From NCBI GenBank assembly GCA_043228905.1, contig JBHGNT010000017.1:8618001-8682000 (forward strand): 64,000 bases of DNA. Reading direction: 5' to 3'. This document shows positions 59,142 to 64,000 of the stretch, one piece after another (the stretch's first letter is position 1; each line of letters opens with the position of its first letter). This stretch comes from Azolla caroliniana. Its lineage: Eukaryota > Polypodiophyta. Below the pieces are notes generated by a model. The model ran no database searches and had not been told where the DNA came from. It saw nothing but the letters and a program-made list of their open reading frames with translations. The translations under genes were made by a program, and so were the position numbers.

Positions 59142-59968
59142 TGTCGTGTCGAAGCACGTTGCATATAAAAGCTTGGCGTGTCCGGGCGGAACTGCTGGAG
59201 TTCTGAACTAGGAGAGTGGAAATAAGAAGATGAAAGAGAAGAGTGGGAAGTCAAACCGGAAGTATCTCAATAGTCACGAGTGGTTTGCAACCCTACCCGT
59301 GAAGACAAAAAAACTTATATCGTTCCACCTACCTAACCAAATTAAGTGTACAAACACAGATTGGAAAGACCTCTAGAAGAGCTTTCCAACTAGCTATAGA
59401 ACGTCGAAAACAAACGTCAGAATTGAGAGTTATGAAGAAAATACCGTACAATGCTACTCCTCAAACGCAGACGAAGAAGAAATGCCAAAAATAGGAAAAA
59501 TCACTATTTCTTCGAGAGAAAAACCCTTTACAAAATAGGACTCTTTGATTGTTTCCCCCCCCCCCCCCCCACTCCATGACAATAATCCTCCCCTCTTATT
59601 CTAAATCAATGTCATTACATGTAGGGCACGTAGCACACACCTAGAGAAGCTTGTGCATGTGCGCGATATAAAGCATGTGGGCCATGTGGCACACATGTAG
59701 AGAAACTTTGCATGTGCGTTATATGGTGTACATGAAATACATTACATGGTTTTGACTACACAACATTTGTTCCAAAATAATGCAAATAAATCCCTAAGAA
59801 CAATAATACTAAAGAACTTTGAGTCTAGAATGTAAATCAACTCCAATGAGTTGAATCAGGTGGATCTCCAAGAAGTGATGGGTCACCGAACCAAGTCGAG
59901 ATGTGTGGTTGTAGTTGAGGCAAGTGTGGAATCATGGTGGCACCAATCGGTTGTATCCCTTTACGACA
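59142..59968. mobile_element. Solo LTR-like insertion (827 bp) inside the C2 5' LTR
   Basis: The C2 LTR is continuous at 53866-54322 but here is interrupted after gacaaactgg and resumes at ccggctctgcc. The insert begins TGTCGTGTCG and ends TTTACGACA, a 6-bp inverted end, with ctgg/ccgg flanks as a likely 4-bp duplicated target. It includes a 16-C run (59555-59570) and no ORF. Confidence 0.75.
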
Positions 59969-60546
59969 CCGGCTCTGCCGGACAACAACAGAAAGAATGA
60001 AGAAAGATAAAGATTCAATGGAGACCTTGAAACACACAGAGAGTACTCGGGAGAGAGAGAGAGAGAGAGAGCAGAACATAAACTATATTCAAAATAACAC
60101 TTTGTACATAGGATGTGCTCAGTGAGCACTTTTTATACAATTACATAAAGGACTAATAGAAGTACTATGTACTTCAATGCTCATACGAGCGGCTGACACT
60201 AACTACGAGGACCATGACGACCTAGTAGTCTAGAGGAGTAGGACTCTAAACGGTATCGAGGAAATCCTCGCGTGTTCGCGAAATGAAGCGGGATCACCGG
60301 GGTCCTAGACCGGAAGGATTCGATGTTTATAGAAGCGTAAGCGAAAAAGTATTGAAGATAGATAGATGGGAGAGAGAGAGAGATTGAGATAGAGATTGAA
60401 CCCTTGACTTTAGTTTTACAAGACAAGATACATCACCATTAAGATAACTCCGATCTTTGATTAAAATTTCCTTTTTTTACCTACATCACTTGCCCCCCTT
60501 AGACAAGCCCAACTATAGGCTTTTATAGGTCTCTCCATGCAAAAAC

Positions 60547-60591
60547 CATGGGCTAAAACCATGGGCTAAAACCATGGGCTAAAACCATGGT
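60547..60591. repeat. 13-bp tandem repeat ccatgggctaaaa, 3.5 copies
   Basis: Perfect head-to-tail units within the element D LTR. The corresponding part of the 5' LTR lies outside the window. Confidence 0.9.
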
Positions 60592-60663
60592 TTTCTGCCC
60601 ACGACTTCTATGTTTGCTTCCTACAAAATACTGAATAGGAAAAAAAAATATACAAATTCTACA

Positions 60664-60790
60664 GTACTTAGTAGTGGCTTTAGTGGTAAATTAATTTGTC
60701 TCCTATCTTAGAGGTGCAAGGTTCAAGCCTTACTTCCACCCCAGTGTATGCACTTAAATGTTCCTAGGCTTTATTCTTATTTTTATATTT
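60664..60790 (+). other. tRNA-like / SINE-like segment in element D LTR
   Basis: tggctttagtgg (60671-60682) fits the RNA polymerase III A box and ggttcaagcc (60719-60728) fits the B box, with usual tRNA spacing and a weak aagg/cctt T-stem. The 3' side ends in T-rich sequence. It does not fold as a full tRNA by eye, so a decayed tRNA-derived SINE or pseudo-tRNA is more likely than a tRNA gene. Confidence 0.4.
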
Positions 60791-61096
60791 ACAATTGAAC
60801 GTGCATCACATGTGCACATGTGTAACTTTACATCTGGCTTTTCTTTTACGATTCTCATTTCAGTCCTATTTACAACATGCTAGCATATGCGTGTGGCCTT
60901 CACTCCTTTCACATGTGCACATTGCACCTTCCCGATTTCGTTCATTGCACACAATTTTCACACCGTTGCCGAAAATCTTCACAACATCCACCCCCACCAA
61001 ACCGCACGTCCTCCGATACGTGCCAAGAAGAGAGAGTGTGAGATTTCAGCTACGATGATTAGTATGATTCCTCCGTTTCGAGCATGTCCATTCCCT

Positions 61097-62577
61097 TCAC
61101 TCGAACCATTGTCGCCACCCAATCCACCATATCATTCGCTCATTCTTTGCTTTACCATGACCAGTTGTCAGGGCCCCTTGTTCTCCTTCTAAGCATAACC
61201 GTTTAGGCTTTATGCATGTTCCACCTTCGTTCCGACCATCTCCTTGGTCAAAGCACTCCGCACTTCGTCCACCTTCGTCGTACAATTTCGCATTAGAGTT
61301 GATGATCTTCACATTAGAGCTCTCCTTAGTCGAGACCTCATCCTCGATAACACCCTTCAAATCCGCTTGGCTCATTTGGCCCTAGTCGTCCATGGTAGTA
61401 CGCTTGCTTGGCCTCTTCCTTGTCTTCATCAACCTTGACTCCTTTCCGGATCGGTCTCGTTCGATAGACTTTCGGTTGGATCGGCTTCCGTTCGGATTTG
61501 TATTCGGCTGAATTGGACTCGGTTGATTAGTTTTGACTGAGTCGGCCCCCTTCCGGGTCGGGTTCGACCGATCGGTTTCGGTCCGGGTTGGCTTCCATTT
61601 CCTCGTGTTCACCGGCCTCGACTGGTTCCACCTCCAGTTCAGTCGGATTAGCTTCTTTCCGGATCAATCTCGTCTGATCAGCTTCCGGCTGGAACGATTT
61701 CCATCCAGGTCGGGCTCGACCGATCGGATTTTGGCCGAATCCACTTCCACTTGGTTGGACTTTTGTTTAGGCCGGAATTCCGGCCGGATCTTCTTCTGTC
61801 CGAACTCACTTCCGGCTCTACATTCCTTGTTGCCACCTCCCGTCTCTCCGGTCTCATGTTGGTTCTCGGACACAACCGCTGAAGTCTCTAGAATTAGTGG
61901 GCAAGAATCCTGGGTATTACTGTCTTCTATCGTTTCACCCATAGCCACCTTCTTGGCCATCTCTTCGTCGTATGCATCGACTTTGACCTTTTTTTCCTCT
62001 CCGCCACCTTTGTTCTCTTCGGTCTCACGTTGCCTTTCGAACGCAACTGCCAAACTCCCTAGAATTAGCGGTGGGAAAGTCTCGACACGGCCATTCTCCA
62101 TTGACTCGTCCATAGCCACCTCCGACTCGATGTCTTCTTTCGTGGCTACCTCTATAGACTCATGGGCCTCGTACCCATTAACCCTCTTGATCGAGCAAGC
62201 CTCGATTATGCTTCCCTCTTCGTCGCATGTATTAGTTTCGACCTTTGGCTCCTCGCCGACAGCTTCCGTCTCTTGGGTCTCACGTTGGTTCTTAGACGCA
62301 ACTACCCAAGTCTCTAGAGCAAGTGCGGAGAAAATCTGGCCATGGTCGTTGTCGACGCTTGTTGTCTTGTTCATTGTCACCTCCTTGATGTCGTCTTTAG
62401 CGTCTAGATCCTCAATTACGCTAGCCTCACAGTCTTTATCTCCATTGACGCAAGCTTCGATTAGGCTTGCTCCTTCATCATCAGATGTTTTGAACACGAC
62501 GCTTGTTTTGAAACATTCATCCTCCCTCGAAGTGGCCTTCTCCGTCCTCGAGTCATCATCAATCTTCTTTTCATGTA
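61097..62577 (-). pseudogene. Element D acidic/basic tail with internal repeats
   Basis: 61664-62497 is a 277-codon open frame, Glu/Asp-rich, with three copies of a block containing VAMxE, LILxxxAV, NQRETxET and GGGxE. NQRET-type words lie at residues 70, 155 and 212. Two more short frames (61382-61612, basic; 61097-61375) carry the tail toward the polypurine tract. It is joined to Gag once the solo LTR at 62583 is ignored. Function unknown. The long plus-strand frame opposite it is a shadow. Confidence 0.6.
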
Positions 62578-62582
62578 GGTTG

Positions 62583-62941
62583 TGTCACGGATCATAAACT
62601 CAAGAGACAAGCAAGAAGATAACCAAATGGACAAGAAATAAGATAGTATTAAAGGAAAGACTCCATAACTGGTGTTGTTCACCTTGAATTCCTTCAAGGT
62701 GAACTCCTCTATTTATACTACATGGCATGCATACTTGTTGCACGCATGTGAATCTACAATAGAGCATGTAGGTATGCATGCATGTGCCAAGTGTAAATAC
62801 TACAAGGGAGCAACTATGCACATGATGTGGTCCCTAGCAAAATAATAAGGACCAATTACATACATAACTAGTACTAGATATCTTGGTTAACTCATAATAC
62901 TAGATTATAACATGGTTGTGTCAAGAGTTCGAATCTTGACA
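62583..62941 (-). mobile_element. Solo LTR (359 bp) in element D
   Basis: Plus-strand ends TGTCACGGATC and ATCTTGACA; perfect 5-bp duplications ggttg at 62578-62582 and 62942-62946. A minus-strand TATA box (AGTATAAATAGAGG, about 62705-62718) gives minus orientation. No related internal sequence is nearby. Confidence 0.9.
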
Positions 62942-63659
62942 GGTTGCTTTGTTTAGGCGGCTCGACTTCTTTAGATGATCTTGTTTTTTCTATGTTTGAC
63001 CTTACCAAGTCAATGTCATCAAGCCATTGATGACGCCTATCGATCTTGTTGCATGCTCTCTTCACTGCAACCCAGTCTGTCACAAGCCCGTTCACTTTGG
63101 TATCATCTTCGAGGAGAGTCCCCAATTCTCATCTATCCTTCATATCCACAGCTTTCAGGAAGTACAAAGTCTTCTCCTCCTCAAGCAACACTTGGTCCGT
63201 GTTAGGGAGACGACGAAACATCTAGTCAAACTCATCATATACCCTCTAGGCGCTCATCTTCTTATTTTTCTTTTCTATCCACTTCATCAAGACATGTCGG
63301 GTCATCCTCGACAAATCTTCCATCTCAAACTCCACTAATATTGCTCTTTCAAACTCTGACCACGTTGTCTTCCTTTCTTGAAGCTCGATGACCCATCTTT
63401 GGACGTTGTTGGCGGCAACTCGCCTGAAACTCGAGATTTGACATGCTTCAGACACGTCCCTTTTGTATACATCCAGGAACTTCATAATGTTCCTTCCTTC
63501 AAATTGACCCTCGACCTCCACGACACGGTTGACGACCTTCTCCACGCTCGCATCGTTGTCCCGAGATCTCATCATTTGCTCAAAGATTATCATCATTCTT
63601 TTGAACTCTCCCACTTGATTGCTTGAGGATGCCATCTCCAAGTATTGGTCGATCCTCAT
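62942..63659 (-). pseudogene. Element D Gag
   Basis: From ATG 63659: RIDQYLEMASSSNQVGEFKR, FEGRNIMKFLDVYKRDV, ISSFRRVAANNVQRWVIEL, TWSEFERAILVEFEMED, SRMTRHVLMKWIEKKNKKMS, then a stop, RVYDEFD, a second stop, and RRLPNTDQVLLEEEKTLYFLKAVD in the same reading order down to about 63150. It is followed by VKRACNKIDRRHQWL (62892-63125). The pattern matches the gypsy-type Gag relic at 42375-42800. Confidence 0.75.
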
Positions 63660-63705
63660 CTTGATCCTTCCTACCGCTTCTTCACGTCGGGTTCACCAAG
63701 TAAGA

Positions 63706-64000
63706 TGTCGAGGAAATCCTCGCATGTTCGCAAAATGAAGTGGGACCACTGGGGTCATGGACCGGAAGGATTCGATGTTTATAGCAGCGTACACGAGAAA
63801 GTATTGAAGATAGATAGATGGATGAAGAGAGAGAGAGAGAGATTGGGATAGAGATTGAACCCTTGACTTTAGTTTTACGAGACAGGATACATCACCATTA
63901 GGATAACTCAGATCTTTGATTAAAAGTGTTTTTTTTTACTTACATCACTTGCCCCCCCTTACACAAGCCCAACTATAGGCTTTTATAGGTCTCTCCATGC
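63706..64000 (-). repeat. Element D 5' LTR, truncated by window end
   Basis: Begins tgtcgaggaaatcctcg on the plus strand; minus-strand LTR end ..CTCGACA is followed by TCTTACTTGGTGAACCCG, probably the primer-binding region, though I cannot assign a tRNA. GA run at 63828-63841. Confidence 0.85.

Larger units (their letters stand above)
53866..60253 (-). mobile_element. Copia element C2, both LTRs present
   Basis: 3' LTR 53866-54322, polypurine tract 54323-54334, extension, RNase H, RT, linker, integrase (internal deletion), protease, gag, primer-binding site 59091-59103 and 5' LTR 59104-60253. The 5' LTR is split by a solo LTR and cut at its far end by element D. Every domain has lesions. Confidence 0.9.
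60254..60986 (-). repeat. Element D 3' LTR
   Basis: The outer edge is certain from the match to 63706-64000. The inner edge is inferred from minus-strand TTTGGTGGGGGTGGA (polypurine tract, 60987-61001) followed by TGTTGTGAAG. It contains a hairpin cgaggaaatcctcg at its end, a GA run (60369-60382), TATA-like CTATAAAAG at about 60518-60526, a 13-bp tandem repeat (60547-60591) and a tRNA-like segment. Confidence 0.65.
60254..64000 (-). mobile_element. LTR element D, gag-only, runs off window
   Basis: The 3' LTR starts at 60254 and the 5' LTR at 63706 (truncated by the window end). They align through nearly 290 bases at about 90 per cent. The interior (60987-63705) holds only Gag and a long acidic/basic tail. 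No protease, RT or integrase motif is present in any frame. It inserted in the C2 LTR right after ctctaaacgg. A 359-bp solo LTR interrupts it. Confidence 0.75.

Noticed and set aside
61533-62597. 354-codon plus-strand ORF opposite element D
   Set aside because: It is the antisense of the D acidic tail: Ser/Arg/Phe-rich composition is what Glu/Asp/Lys codons give on the other strand, and it has no domain.
62915-62941. B-box-like gagttcgaatc
   Set aside because: It is the palindromic end of the solo LTR (gtcaagagttcgaatcttgac) with no A box at tRNA spacing.

Overview
This is a window of a large, repeat-rich plant nuclear genome. The clues are spliced genes with GT-AG introns, plant-type PPR and bromodomain genes, and many Ty1/copia LTR retrotransposons primed from initiator tRNA-Met. 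The PPR fragment's wording (MPYQPN, CRMHGNVEMG) and the nested TE load resemble seed-free vascular plants, most likely a fern. That placement is an inference from remembered family style and was not tested by search. I see no prokaryotic features, CRISPR array or defence island.

Layout. 1-780 (+) is the 3' end of a PLS-class PPR gene whose DYW domain is decaying. 0.8-8.0 kb is mostly unrecognised non-coding DNA, with a 99-bp tandem duplication and a decayed acidic ORF. 8.0-12.1 kb is copia element A (-). 14.0-23.7 kb is the one clearly functional-looking gene: an eight-exon, minus-strand bromodomain gene of the plant BRD1/BRD2/BRD13 type, predicted at 1937 aa. Its last exon carries six head-to-tail 73-aa repeats. 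24.2-28.4 kb is AT-rich intergenic DNA. 28.4-35.3 kb is gag-only LTR element F, broken by a hAT-like element and by copia element B, which has a near-perfect target-site duplication. 35.3-42.4 kb holds another hAT-like element, one arm of an 11-kb-spaced inverted repeat, and a minisatellite. 42.4-43.7 kb holds plus-strand gag relics (gypsy-type, then copia element G). 43.7-60.3 kb is a chain of related minus-strand copia elements (C0, E, C1, C2) with solo LTRs and a gypsy integrase scrap. 60.3-64.0 kb is element D, gag-only with long LTRs, broken by a solo LTR and running off the window.

How it fits together. Only the bromodomain gene looks intact; it probably encodes a chromatin-reader subunit of a SWI/SNF-type remodeller. 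Everything after 28 kb is layered transposon history, and every pol gene I can read is broken. The most unusual points are the 219-bp repeat array in the bromodomain gene, a conserved extension beyond RNase H in the C-family copia elements, two elements with gag but no pol, and an LTR shared by two tandem copia bodies.
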